Assembly (NCBI GenBank): GCA_947502305.1
Contig: CANMZA010000001.1
Span: forward strand, 2,092,171-2,156,170
DNA from: an uncultured Erythrobacter sp.
GTDB taxonomy: Bacteria; Pseudomonadota; Alphaproteobacteria; Sphingomonadales; Sphingomonadaceae
Reading direction: 5' to 3'
Length of the DNA: 64,000 bases
Shown here: piece by piece, positions 51,266-60,800 of the stretch
Layout of the letters: every line of letters begins with the position of its first letter
How positions within the stretch are numbered: the first letter of the stretch is position 1
Program-made: the position numbers and the translations under genes
Notes under the pieces: generated by a model
Database searches by the model: none
What the model saw: the letters and a program-made list of their open reading frames with translations, nothing else
Told to the model about the DNA's origin: nothing

Positions 51266-53146
51266 TCAGCCGCCGACCGCTTCCAATTGTTCGCTCAGGC
51301 TCAGCCATTCAGCCTCTGCCTCGTCCAATTGATCGGAAAATGTCGCGCGCTCTGACAGCAATTCACTCATGGATTTATTGGCGTATTTCGATCCCGGCTT
51401 GCCCGGCTCGAACATGGCTTGGTCGATTTCGCTGCAGATCGCCTGAAATTTCGCCATTGTCTTTTCCACCCGGCGAATCTCGGCGCTTACATATTTTGCG
51501 CGGGCCTTTTCCTTCGCGGATTGGCCCTTAGTGTTCTGAGCGTTTTTCGCCGAACCCTTCGCCGCATTCTCTTTCTTCGGCTGGTTCACACCCAGCACAA
51601 AATCGATGTAATCGTCCATGCTTCCGCTATATTCCTTGGCCGTGCCGCTATCGACCAGAACCAAGCGGTCTGCTGCCAATTCGACCATGTGCCGGTCGTG
51701 GCTGATCAGGATCACCGCACCGGAATAATCATTCAGCGCCTGCACCAAGGCTTCTCGTGCATCAACATCGAGGTGGTTGGTTGGCTCATCCAAAATCAGC
51801 AGATGCGGCGCATCGCGCGTGATCAGAGCGAGCGCCAGACGCGCGCGTTCACCGCCCGATAATTTGCCGATCTTTTGCGTTGCCCGGTTACCCGAAAATC
51901 CAAACCGCCCGAGCTGCGCGCGCACTGCGCCGGGCGTCTGGCCCTCCATCGCGCGGGTCATATGCTCCAGCGGCGTGGCGTCGCCTTCTAATTCTTCGAC
52001 CTGATATTGCGTAAAGTAACCGACCGTCATTTTGCCCGGCGAATTGACCTCCCCTTCCATCAGGGGCAGCTGGGCCGCGAGCAGCCGCGCCAGCGTCGTC
52101 TTACCATTGCCGTTGCGCCCAAGCAGCGCGATCCGATCATCGGGATCAATCCGCAGGCTAACCCGGCGCAGCACGGGATCATCCTGCGCGTAACCCACCG
52201 CTGCCATATCCATCGTAATCATGGGCGGTTTCATTTCGCTGGGATTGGGAAATTCAAAACTGAGGCTCGGATCTTCCATCAAGGCCGCGATCGGCTGCAT
52301 CCGGGCCAGCATCTTGGCCCGCGATTGCGCCTGTTTCGCGGTGGATGCGCGGGCAGAATTGCGCGCAACGTAATCTTGCAGCCGGGCGCGCTGCGCATCT
52401 TGCGATGCTTTGGCCGAGGCTAGCTGGGCCGCGCGTTCGGCGCGCTGTTTCTCAAAATCATCATAGCCGCCGGGATAAAGCGTCAGCCGCCCGCCTTGCA
52501 GGTGAAGGATGTGATCCACGACTTTGTTGAGCAAATCACGTTCGTGACTGATGACGAGCAAGGTCGCCGGGTAGCTTTTGAGGAAATTTTCCAGCCACAA
52601 GGTCGCCTCTAAATCCAAGTGGTTTGACGGCTCATCCAGCAGCAGGACATCGGGCGCAGAAAACAGCAAAGCGCCCAAGGCCACACGCATTTTCCACCCG
52701 CCAGAAAAACTGTCGAGCGGCTGCGCCTGCATCGCCTCATCAAAGCCTAGGCCGGTTAGAATACGCGCCGCACGCGAAGGAGCGCTATACGCGTCAATCG
52801 CCAGCAGCCGTTCATGAACCTCGCCCAGCCGATCCGGGTCGGTGCACGTTTCCGCCTCTTCGAGCAAAGCGGCACGTTCCGTATCAGCGGCCAAGACCGC
52901 TTCTTCTGGCGTCGTTTGCCCGCTGGGTGCATCCTGCGCGATATAGCCAATGCGGACCCGCGATGGTTTGGTGATTTCGCCGTCATCCGGGTCAATTTCC
53001 CCGATCAATGCCTTCATCAGGGTCGATTTGCCCGCGCCATTGCGGCCAATCAGGCCGACCCTCGCGCCATGCGGGATCGCCGCGCTCGCGCCTTCGAGGA
53101 TCGGCCGGCCGCCAAGCCGCACGGTGATGTTGTTGATGGAGAGCAT
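51266..53146 (-). CDS. ABC-F family ATPase (ribosome-associated type)
   Basis: The ATG at 53146 (MLSINNITVRLGGRPILEGA) is the family start. The 626-residue protein has two nucleotide-binding domains: Walker A GLIGRNGAGKSTLMKAL and LLGRNGNGKTTLARLL, signatures SFSGGWKMRVALGALL and KLSGGERARLALALIT, Walker B LLLDEPSNHLDLEA and LILDEPTNHLDVDA. There are no membrane segments. The linker of about 80 residues and a charged C-terminal coiled coil (AEIRRVEKTMAKFQAICSEI) fit the Uup/YheS-like ABC-F group that acts on ribosomes. It is the first host gene beyond attR. Confidence 0.93.
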   Translation of the reverse strand: MLSINNITVRLGGRPILEGASAAIPHGARVGLIGRNGAGKSTLMKALIGEIDPDDGEITKPSRVRIGYIAQDAPSGQTTPEEAVLAADTERAALLEEAETCTDPDRLGEVHERLLAIDAYSAPSRAARILTGLGFDEAMQAQPLDSFSGGWKMRVALGALLFSAPDVLLLDEPSNHLDLEATLWLENFLKSYPATLLVISHERDLLNKVVDHILHLQGGRLTLYPGGYDDFEKQRAERAAQLASAKASQDAQRARLQDYVARNSARASTAKQAQSRAKMLARMQPIAALMEDPSLSFEFPNPSEMKPPMITMDMAAVGYAQDDPVLRRVSLRIDPDDRIALLGRNGNGKTTLARLLAAQLPLMEGEVNSPGKMTVGYFTQYQVEELEGDATPLEHMTRAMEGQTPGAVRAQLGRFGFSGNRATQKIGKLSGGERARLALALITRDAPHLLILDEPTNHLDVDAREALVQALNDYSGAVILISHDRHMVELAADRLVLVDSGTAKEYSGSMDDYIDFVLGVNQPKKENAAKGSAKNAQNTKGQSAKEKARAKYVSAEIRRVEKTMAKFQAICSEIDQAMFEPGKPGSKYANKSMSELLSERATFSDQLDEAEAEWLSLSEQLEAVGG

Positions 53147-53222
53147 GCGCGCGCCCCTAGCAACACTCAGCGCCGATACCAACGCCTTTGCTTATGAGCC
53201 GCGCAGGTCTAAGCGATCGCGC

Positions 53223-53504
53223 ATGGATATGGACACATTGCTTCAGCGTTATTTTGGCACCCGCGATCTGGCTGAGGTCAAGGTCGATGCGATCCCCGCA
53301 GCGCGGGAACGGATGCGCGTCGATTTGGGGTTGGAGAAGGACCGCGGCAAACGGTTCGCGCTGTGGAGCCTGTTGCATATGCTCGGCGATGCGCCGGATT
53401 TGGATGTCGCTTTCAAAGATGAAGATGACCGCGAGGCCGCGCGCAATTTCATGGATCTGATGGCCGGGGCTGTTTCTGGCGCTGACGCTGGGCAAGGCGA
53501 GTGA
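53223..53504 (+). CDS. Small conserved hypothetical protein
   Basis: The track ORF from 52950 includes a shadow of the ABC-F gene; the ATG at 53223 (MDMDTLLQRYFGTRDLAEVK) is the likely start. The 93-residue protein is helical and acidic (LEKDRGKRFALWSLLHMLGD, then VAFKDEDDREAARNFMDLMA). Function is unknown. Its stop overlaps the GTG start of the following oxygenase gene by GTGA, so the two probably work or are made together. Confidence 0.75.
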   Translation: MDMDTLLQRYFGTRDLAEVKVDAIPAARERMRVDLGLEKDRGKRFALWSLLHMLGDAPDLDVAFKDEDDREAARNFMDLMAGAVSGADAGQGE

Positions 53505-54697
53505 GCACGTCTCGGCCGTTTGCAAATATGCGCCTTGCCGATTTCGATGTGGATGCATTTCTGCGCGATTATTGGCAGAAGAAACCGCTGCTGATCCGCA
53601 ATCCTTGGGCGGAATGGGGCAACCCTCTGGAGCCGGATGAACTGGCGGGGTTGGCCTGCGAAGATCACGTAGAATCGCGATTGATCACGGATCAAGCGGG
53701 TCATTTTGCTCTTGAGCATGGCCCCCTACCTGCCGACCGGTTTGATAGTCTCGCCCCTGGAAGCGATGCGGCATCATGGACGTTGCTGGTGCAGGCGGTG
53801 GATCACCATGTGCCAGAGGTTGCGGATTTGCTGGATGCGTTTCGCTTCATCCCCAATTGGCGCGTCGATGATGTCATGGTCAGCTATGCCGTTAGAGGCG
53901 GCGGCGTGGGCGCCCATTTCGATCAATATGACGTGTTTCTGGTGCAAGGGTTAGGCACGCGGCGCTGGCAGATTGGCGGGATGTGCGATGCGAGCAGCCC
54001 AAGGGTGGCAAATGAGGATTTGCACTTGCTCGCAGATTTTCAGCCGAGCGAGGAATGGGTGCTGGAGCCGGGCGATATGCTCTATGTGCCGCCCGGTTTT
54101 TCGCATAATGGCACCGCGCAAAGCGATGATTGCATGACCTATTCCATCGGCTTTCGCGCGCCATCGCGTGAGGAATTGTTGGAAGGCTACGCTGCTCATG
54201 TGCTGGATCGGTTGAAAGAGGATGATCGTTACACCGATTCCAATTTGCGAGCTGATGGGAAAGCCGCTTTGAACCCCGGCGAGATCAGCGAAGCGGCGCT
54301 GTCGCACCTGCACGAAATGGTTGCCGGTGAGCTCAGCAACCGCGATGATTTTGCGCGCTGGTTTGCGGGATTTGCGACGCAGCCCAAAAATGCGGCGATC
54401 GATTGGCAACCAGAAACGCCCAAGACTGCCCAGCAATTGGCGCAGGATTTGCGCAGTGGCCGGGCAATTCTGCGCAATCCTGCCAGCCGCTTTGCCTTTA
54501 TCCGCGCGGCAAATGATGCCGTGGTCCTATCAGTGGATGGCGATTGCTTTGACGTTGACGCAGAATGCAGCGCCTTTGCCGAAGCGCTCTGCGCCGCGCC
54601 GCGTATTGAGGATGCCGCAGGTTTTGCCGATGAGCCCGGCATAGTGTCGCTGATGGAGGAATTGCACGCGCGCGGCAGCATCGCGGTTGAACATTGA
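53501..54697 (+). CDS. JmjC-type ribosomal protein oxygenase (YcfD/RoxA-like)
   Basis: A 398-residue Fe(II)/2-oxoglutarate enzyme of the JmjC/cupin-8 group. YcfD of E. coli hydroxylates an arginine of ribosomal protein L16. The iron ligands are seen as GVGAHFDQYDVFLVQGLGTR (H-x-D) and DMLYVPPGFSHNGTAQ (distal His). Other marks are the front WQKKPLLIRNPWAEW, the WRVDDVMVSYAVRGGG strand and SYSIGFRAPSREELL-like YSIGFRAPSREELLEGYAA. The C-terminal 150 residues contain the dimer and winged-helix parts. It starts with GTG overlapping the small upstream gene. Confidence 0.92.
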   Translation: MSTSRPFANMRLADFDVDAFLRDYWQKKPLLIRNPWAEWGNPLEPDELAGLACEDHVESRLITDQAGHFALEHGPLPADRFDSLAPGSDAASWTLLVQAVDHHVPEVADLLDAFRFIPNWRVDDVMVSYAVRGGGVGAHFDQYDVFLVQGLGTRRWQIGGMCDASSPRVANEDLHLLADFQPSEEWVLEPGDMLYVPPGFSHNGTAQSDDCMTYSIGFRAPSREELLEGYAAHVLDRLKEDDRYTDSNLRADGKAALNPGEISEAALSHLHEMVAGELSNRDDFARWFAGFATQPKNAAIDWQPETPKTAQQLAQDLRSGRAILRNPASRFAFIRAANDAVVLSVDGDCFDVDAECSAFAEALCAAPRIEDAAGFADEPGIVSLMEELHARGSIAVEH

Positions 54698-54713
54698 TGG
54701 GCCCCGGCGAATC

Positions 54714-55256
54714 CTAGCCGTCTTTGTGCTGGCCGAGCGCCAAGCCTTCCGCGCTCCAATCGCCAATCGACCACCGCACCAGCCTTAGCGTCGGATGCCC
54801 CACTGCTGCGGTCATACGGCGAACTTGGCGGTTTTTGCCCTCGCGTATGGTCAGCTTGATCCAGCAATCCGCCACTGTCTGACGAACGCGGATCGGCGGA
54901 TCGCGCGGCCAGATATCTGGCGCATCAATCCGCTGTGCCTGCGCCGGGCGGGTCATCCCGTCTTTTAACCGGACGCCTTCGCCAAGCGCGGCAATCGCCG
55001 CTGCGTCGGGTTCTCCCTCGACTTGGGCAAAATACGTCTTGGGCAATTTAAATCGCGGATCGGCAATGCGGGCCTGCAATTTTCCATCATCGGTCAGGAT
55101 CAACAAACCTTCGCTATCCCGATCCAACCGCCCCGCTGGATAGACGCCGGGCACGTCGATAAAATCAGACAAGGTCTGCCGCTCGGTCGGGCTGCCTTTG
55201 TCGGTGAATTGCGACAAGACGCCATACGGTTTGTTGAACAGGATCAGGCGCGACAT
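54714..55256 (-). CDS. rRNA pseudouridine synthase, RluE/RsuA family
   Basis: Makes pseudouridine in rRNA. The ATG at 55256 (MSRLILFNKPYGVLSQFT) is the family start; the track start adds 17 residues. No S4 domain is present, as in RluE (which modifies 23S U2457). The active-site motif VYPAGRLDRDSEGLLILTDD contains the catalytic Asp. Also typical are LPKTYFAQVEG and REGKNRQVRRMTAAVGHPTL. At 180 residues it is short, in line with RluE. The gene is 18 bases after the peptidase gene. Confidence 0.92.
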   Translation of the reverse strand: MSRLILFNKPYGVLSQFTDKGSPTERQTLSDFIDVPGVYPAGRLDRDSEGLLILTDDGKLQARIADPRFKLPKTYFAQVEGEPDAAAIAALGEGVRLKDGMTRPAQAQRIDAPDIWPRDPPIRVRQTVADCWIKLTIREGKNRQVRRMTAAVGHPTLRLVRWSIGDWSAEGLALGQHKDG

Positions 55257-55273
55257 ATGTTCTACCCGGCGCT

Positions 55274-57448
55274 CTACTCGGCGCTCTCGCCGCGTTCCGG
55301 CTCCCACCCTTGCGAATATCGTTCAAACCAAGCGAGGATCGCCGATGCTTTCGCCGCGCTTTGCGATGGGCGCGCCGCGATGCTGTGGCTGGCGCCGGGC
55401 ACCCGGATGAGAGCCGTCGGAACACCCGCCAGTTGCAGCGCCGAATAATATTGCACCGCCTCGCTAACAGGCGTGCGGTAATCTTGCGCGCCGACCACAA
55501 CCAATGTCGGCGTTTCGACCTGCCCGATCAGCGACAGGGGCGAATGCTCCCAGAAATTCTCAGGATTCTCCCAAGGGCGCGAACCCAGCCAATATAGCCC
55601 GAAATACCCGGTGCCATCTGCGGTCAGTGCCTGCGTTATCCAATTGATCACGGGCTTTTGTGTTGCCGCCGCGCGGAAACGATTGGTTCGTCCCACAATC
55701 CAGGACGTCAGCACGCCGCCGCCTGATCCGCCGGTCACAAACAAACGATCGGGATCGGCAATGCCCAATGCGATGGCGTGATCAACGATGCTGATCAAAT
55801 CGTCATAGTCACGGCCCGGATAATCCTTGTCGATCTCCTGTGCGAAACTCTCTCCATAACTCGTCGATCCGCGCGGATTGGCTGACAAGACAGCGTATCC
55901 CGCCGCCGCGTAAAGTTGGTTATCGGTCGAAAAGTGCGGGCCATAGGCCGCGAATGGTCCGCCGTGAATTTCCAAAATGAGAGGCACCTGTGTCCCCTCC
56001 TCATAACCGGGCGGGAGCGTGAGCCACCCTTGGACCTCTTGCTGATCGAAAGAAGACGACGCGCTGATCTCGCGCACTTCGCCCATCACCTTTGTCACAC
56101 GCAAAGCCGGGTTGAGATCGGTCAGCACCCGCGCATCCCCTCCGCGCGTGATCCTCAGATCGGCAGGCGCGGCCGAGGTGCCGCCGGTAAAGGCGATGGC
56201 ATCATTGCCCGCCACCGAAAAACTGCCGCCAGTATAGGGGCGATCAAACCCGCCTCCGCCGACCCCGGTGGCGACCACGCGCACCGATCCATTCAACCCG
56301 ATCCGCGCGACATTGGTTTCGCCCCGGTCGTCATATTGCACATAGACACCGCGCGAATCCGCATCCCAGACCATACCGTCAACGCTGTAATCCCAATCCG
56401 TGGTCAGCACCCGTTTGTTGCCGCCATCGGCGTCCATCACCGACAATTCGGCGTTTTCATAAGCGCGGCCGACATCGTCAAACCCGGTATAGGCGATCAT
56501 GCTGCCATCGGGTGAGATGAGCCCGCCTGCATCCGGGCCATCGCGGTCGGTCAATTGCGTCAACGCCAAAGTCGCGGTGTCGAGCGACCAGATATCAGCC
56601 TCAACCGGGTCAATTTGCCAATTGGCGTTGCGATTGGCGGTGAAAATAAGCCTGCCGCCATCCGGCGACCAGCTAAGCGGCCCGCCATCGTGATTGGGGC
56701 CGAAGGTCATTTGCCGGGGCGCGCCGCCAGTTGCGGAAATAACGAAGATTTTTGAAAAGCCCGGCGTGATTTCCCCTGCCCCATCGGCACGGAAATTGAC
56801 CAGATCAGTGACTTCCAATGGCGCGGCCCATTGCGCGCCTTCTGGGCGGCCTGTTGGCGCGGAGCCGAAGGATGGCGCGGCGTCATTCACCATCATTGTG
56901 TAAGCAAGCGTGCGCCCGTCTGGCGCCCATGCGATGGCAGAGGGGCTGTTGGCCAATCCGGTCAAACGCACCGTTTCGCCGCTGCTAATCCATTTCACCC
57001 ATAATTGCGGCGAACCACTGTCCGTGGAGATATAGGCGACCCGTGTGCCATCCGGCGACCAGCGCGGGGCGAAGGCGCCGCCTGTGGGCGTTACGAACGG
57101 TGTTTCTTCGCCGCTGGCGACATCCACCATCCAGATCGAGCTGATCGCGCGGTCTGCCATAATATCGTTCTGGCGGCGGACATAGGCGATGCGGCTGCCG
57201 TCTGGGCTGATCTGGGGATCGGATGCAGCCGCCAGATTAAACAGGTCTTCGCCGGAGAAAGTTTGGTTCGGGCCGGTACGCCCTGATCCTTGGGCAGATC
57301 CTTGGGGCGATCCTTGCGCTGACCCTTGGGCCGGCCCTTGAGCAGTTGCCCCGTTCGTCTCCGCTTGCGCTTGTGCAGCCACCGGACCGCTTGCAGCAAG
57401 AATGATGGAAGACAGCGCAATCCCTGCGAGGCTCAATTTACCGGACAT
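55274..57448 (-). CDS. S9-family prolyl-oligopeptidase-like exported peptidase
   Basis: The ATG at 57448 has AGGGGA upstream; the track start (57502) adds 18 residues before the signal. A signal sequence (LAGIALSSIILAASGPVAAQ) is followed by a Gln/Gly/Ser-repeat stretch (QGPAQGSAQGSPQGSAQGSG). A beta-propeller with WD40-like repeats (SPDGSRIAYVRR, SPDGTRVAYIST, SPDGGRLIFTANR) comes next, then an alpha/beta-hydrolase. The catalytic triad is Ser in VTGGSGGGVLTSWI, a following Asp in LVVVGAQDYRTPVSEA, and His in PGASHSIAARPS. Such enzymes cleave short peptides, often after Pro. It may be the downstream member of the RND operon, 73 bases after it. Confidence 0.93.
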   Translation of the reverse strand: MSGKLSLAGIALSSIILAASGPVAAQAQAETNGATAQGPAQGSAQGSPQGSAQGSGRTGPNQTFSGEDLFNLAAASDPQISPDGSRIAYVRRQNDIMADRAISSIWMVDVASGEETPFVTPTGGAFAPRWSPDGTRVAYISTDSGSPQLWVKWISSGETVRLTGLANSPSAIAWAPDGRTLAYTMMVNDAAPSFGSAPTGRPEGAQWAAPLEVTDLVNFRADGAGEITPGFSKIFVISATGGAPRQMTFGPNHDGGPLSWSPDGGRLIFTANRNANWQIDPVEADIWSLDTATLALTQLTDRDGPDAGGLISPDGSMIAYTGFDDVGRAYENAELSVMDADGGNKRVLTTDWDYSVDGMVWDADSRGVYVQYDDRGETNVARIGLNGSVRVVATGVGGGGFDRPYTGGSFSVAGNDAIAFTGGTSAAPADLRITRGGDARVLTDLNPALRVTKVMGEVREISASSSFDQQEVQGWLTLPPGYEEGTQVPLILEIHGGPFAAYGPHFSTDNQLYAAAGYAVLSANPRGSTSYGESFAQEIDKDYPGRDYDDLISIVDHAIALGIADPDRLFVTGGSGGGVLTSWIVGRTNRFRAAATQKPVINWITQALTADGTGYFGLYWLGSRPWENPENFWEHSPLSLIGQVETPTLVVVGAQDYRTPVSEAVQYYSALQLAGVPTALIRVPGASHSIAARPSQSAAKASAILAWFERYSQGWEPERGESAE

Positions 57449-57521
57449 GATTTTCCCCTGAAGTGTAGCGCCGTGTTTGAACACTCGGCGTGACCGGGTC
57501 AATCTGTGTCACGGCGCGCGG

Positions 57522-60500
57522 CTAGCTAAAGGCTTTCCCCGCCGCATCACCAGACACATCTTCCGACAGATCGTCAGATTGCCGAAACTGCCGGGCAATC
57601 ATCTGCTTCGTGCGCATATGGACCACCGCCAAAGCCGGGATCACTAGGATCAACAAAATCGTCCCGATCAACACGCCAAACCCAAGGCTGGCCGACATCG
57701 GAATCAGGAATTGCGCCTGAATGCTCGATTCAAAAGTAATCGGCGCAACGCCCAAAAATGTGGTCACAGCGGTGAGCATGATCGGGCGGAACCGCGATTT
57801 CGCCGCATCAATAATTGCTTCATCCACGGACATGCCCGCGGCCAGATTTTCATTGAAGAAATCGATCAAAACCAGCGACCCGTTGATGATCACCCCGGAC
57901 AGGGCCACAATCCCAAACACAGACAAAATGCCCAGCGGTATGCCCAACAATAAATGCCCGAGCAGCGCACCAACCAGCCCGAACGGTATGGCCGCCATGA
58001 TAATCAATGGCTGCGTATAGGATTTAAATGGGATCGCCAGCAGCGCATAAATCACCACCAGCGCCAGTCCAAAAGCTGATCCGAGCGATCCAAAACTATC
58101 GCGCTGTTCTTCTTGCTGGCCGCCAAAATCATAGGTCAGGTTGGGATAATCCGCCGTCACCGCAGGCATGATCTCGTCCGTCAGCAAGGTGCTAACCTCT
58201 TGCCCGGTCACGATTTCTTCATCGACATCGGCGATAATCGTGACGACGCGCCGCCCCGCCTCTCTCCGAATTTGGGATGGGGACGCGGTGAAGGACGCAT
58301 CCGCAATCGCCCCCAGCGACGTAAAACCATCCGCGACCCTGACGCGGAACCGCTGAATATCGGCGATCGAATTGCGCTCATCCTCGGGCAATCGGACATA
58401 GACACGAATGTCTTCGCTGCCGCGTTGAACCCGCACCGCCTCGCTGCCGAAGAAAGCTGCGCGGACTTGGCCTGCAACATCCTGCAAAGTCACGCCCAAC
58501 GTTCGCGCGGAGGGTTTGAGGCGCAATTCCACCTCGCGCATGCCCGCATCGGCATCGCTTTCCACATCAAACACGCCGCCAACCTGGCTCAACTCATCCA
58601 TGATGCGCGATTTAACCGCGTCCAGCGTTGCCTCATCTGGGTGCGACACCCGCAGATTTACGGCATCACCCAGCGATAGGAGCGAGGATGAAATGACGAA
58701 GGAGCGCGCCTCTGGCACCGGGCCCAATTCTTCGCGCCACGCATCTTCCAATTCTACCGCAGAGATTGTGCGATCATCCGATTTTGACAAAGCGATCTGA
58801 ACACTGGCGAGGCTGGGGCTGAAATTGTCTCTGGTGCCATCCGGGCCGCCGCCAACCTGTTGCAATCCGATCGTGGTGTAGGTCGATTCGACCAAATCAT
58901 CCCGCTCGCCGCCCTCGCCCACCAATCGCAGAACGGCGCGTTCCCCAGCGGCTTCGATCCGGTTGGTCAGGACTGTGGTCCGATCAATCGTCGTACCCGC
59001 CGGCATTTCGAGGCTAGCGCTGACCTGATCCGCCTCGATATCCGGGAAAAACGCAAATTTGATAATGCCCGCAGGCAACATCGCGATAAACAGGATCAGA
59101 CAGGCAAGCGCGCCCGCCAAAATGATCGCAGGCGCGCGCACTGTGAATTGCAAAGCGCGATCAAGCGGCCCCTCAACAAAGGCCTGAAACCGCATGTCCA
59201 CCGCCATTTGCACCCGTTCAAAGAAGCGCGTGACCATATTGCCCGCTTTCGTCCCGGCGGGCGGCAAATGCGACAGGTGATAGGGCAAGACCAACATCGC
59301 TTCGACCAGTGACAAGGACAGCACCGCCAGAACCACCAGCGGCACATCAGCCAAGATTTTACCAATCACCCCGCCGACGGCGAGCAGCGGCGAAAACGCC
59401 GTGATCGTTGTCAGTACGGCAAAGATGACCGCAACCGTGACCCGCTGAGTACCGGCAATCGCCGCACCGGTCCCGCTGCGCCCGCGTTCGCGTTCGGCAT
59501 AGATATTCTCGCCCACAACGACCGCGTCATCGACCACCAATCCCAGCGCGAGAATAAATCCAAATAGCGAGAACATATTGATGCTGGACCCGGCCAATTC
59601 CAGCAGGAAAATCGCGCCTGTAAAGGTCGCTCCAATCCCAATCGCCGTCCAAAACGCCAACCGCAAATCAAGAAACAGCGTCAGCGCGACCAGCACCAAG
59701 ACCAATCCAATCGCCGCATTCTTCAGAAGCAGACTGAGCCGGTCTTCCAAAATCTCACTGTCATCATCCCAGATCGCATATTCAATCCCCGGCGGCAGAA
59801 CGAAGGTGCTGGTCGCCTCGCGCGCAGCGGCGGCGACGTCCAAAACACGCTCATCGCTGGTGCGGTACACGTCAACAAACGCAACCGGCTTATCCTCAAA
59901 GCGCGCGATCAGGTCTTTGTCTTCAAACCCGTCTTCGATTGTGGCCACATCGCCCAATCTCAAAATCGCGCCTTCGGAGCTGCTCAGAAGCACAATGTCT
60001 TCAAAATCTGCGGCGTTGTAATTCTGGCCAACCGTGCGCACGCGCACTTCTTCGGTGGCGGTGTCGACCGATCCGGCTGGGCTATCCAGGCTGCTTTGCG
60101 CAATAATCGCGGACACATCCGTCAGCGACAGGTTCAGCGCGCGCAGCTCATCTTGCGAGATATCGGCGTAAATCTGATAGTCCCGCACCGCGCTGGTTTG
60201 GACATAGCTGACATCATCAAGGCCTGAGATCGCTTCTTCTAGCGAATAAGCGGTTTCTTTCAGTGTCCGCTCAGGAACATCGCCAAACAGAGCGATTTTC
60301 ATCACCACCTGCCGCGTGGTCAATTCGCGGACATTGGGTTCTTCGGCATCGGCAGGGAACGTGTCGATCTGGTCAACTTCGGATTTTACTTCATCCAGCG
60401 CCACCGCAATATCGACGCCCAGTTCCAGCTCGACATTGACTGTCCCCGACCCTTCTGAGGCGGTGCTGGTGATTTTCTTGACGCCTTCGATCGCTTCGAC

Positions 60501-60800
60501 CGCTTCTTCGATGCGCTGGATGATCGATTCTTCGACCTCTTTCGGCGTCGCACCGGGATAGGCGACAGTGACGCTGACCGTGTCGAGGCTGGTTTCCGGA
60601 AAGACCTCTTGGCCAATGCTGGAGAAAGAAAAGAGGCCCGCAATGATCATAAAGATCATGATGATATTCGCCGCAACGCCGTTGCGCGCCATAAAGGCGA
60701 TCACCCCGGTGCGGTCGCGCGCACGGTCCTCTGCCGTATGGCCGAAACGGTCCGTCGGCTGCTGCTCTTGCGGATTGAGGATGTCGGCGGGGTCGCTCAC
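57522..60800 (-). CDS. RND efflux permease, HAE/AcrB-like
   Basis: A 1092-residue inner-membrane pump. TM1 (IMIFMIIAGLFSFSSIGQEV) is preceded by a soluble lead of about 45 residues. TM4 contains FGFILALGLVVDDAVVVGEN, with the proton-relay Asp pair. TM10-12 are near FGLALVVIYALLAIPFKSY and GIVALSGVIINGSLVLIDFF. The loops lack the Met/His features of metal pumps, so hydrophobic drugs or lipids are likelier substrates. Its GTG/ATG start overlaps the adaptor stop by 4 bases. The order outer-membrane factor, adaptor, permease is typical of sphingomonad operons. Confidence 0.93.
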   Translation of the reverse strand: MSDPADILNPQEQQPTDRFGHTAEDRARDRTGVIAFMARNGVAANIIMIFMIIAGLFSFSSIGQEVFPETSLDTVSVTVAYPGATPKEVEESIIQRIEEAVEAIEGVKKITSTASEGSGTVNVELELGVDIAVALDEVKSEVDQIDTFPADAEEPNVRELTTRQVVMKIALFGDVPERTLKETAYSLEEAISGLDDVSYVQTSAVRDYQIYADISQDELRALNLSLTDVSAIIAQSSLDSPAGSVDTATEEVRVRTVGQNYNAADFEDIVLLSSSEGAILRLGDVATIEDGFEDKDLIARFEDKPVAFVDVYRTSDERVLDVAAAAREATSTFVLPPGIEYAIWDDDSEILEDRLSLLLKNAAIGLVLVLVALTLFLDLRLAFWTAIGIGATFTGAIFLLELAGSSINMFSLFGFILALGLVVDDAVVVGENIYAERERGRSGTGAAIAGTQRVTVAVIFAVLTTITAFSPLLAVGGVIGKILADVPLVVLAVLSLSLVEAMLVLPYHLSHLPPAGTKAGNMVTRFFERVQMAVDMRFQAFVEGPLDRALQFTVRAPAIILAGALACLILFIAMLPAGIIKFAFFPDIEADQVSASLEMPAGTTIDRTTVLTNRIEAAGERAVLRLVGEGGERDDLVESTYTTIGLQQVGGGPDGTRDNFSPSLASVQIALSKSDDRTISAVELEDAWREELGPVPEARSFVISSSLLSLGDAVNLRVSHPDEATLDAVKSRIMDELSQVGGVFDVESDADAGMREVELRLKPSARTLGVTLQDVAGQVRAAFFGSEAVRVQRGSEDIRVYVRLPEDERNSIADIQRFRVRVADGFTSLGAIADASFTASPSQIRREAGRRVVTIIADVDEEIVTGQEVSTLLTDEIMPAVTADYPNLTYDFGGQQEEQRDSFGSLGSAFGLALVVIYALLAIPFKSYTQPLIIMAAIPFGLVGALLGHLLLGIPLGILSVFGIVALSGVIINGSLVLIDFFNENLAAGMSVDEAIIDAAKSRFRPIMLTAVTTFLGVAPITFESSIQAQFLIPMSASLGFGVLIGTILLILVIPALAVVHMRTKQMIARQFRQSDDLSEDVSGDAAGKAFS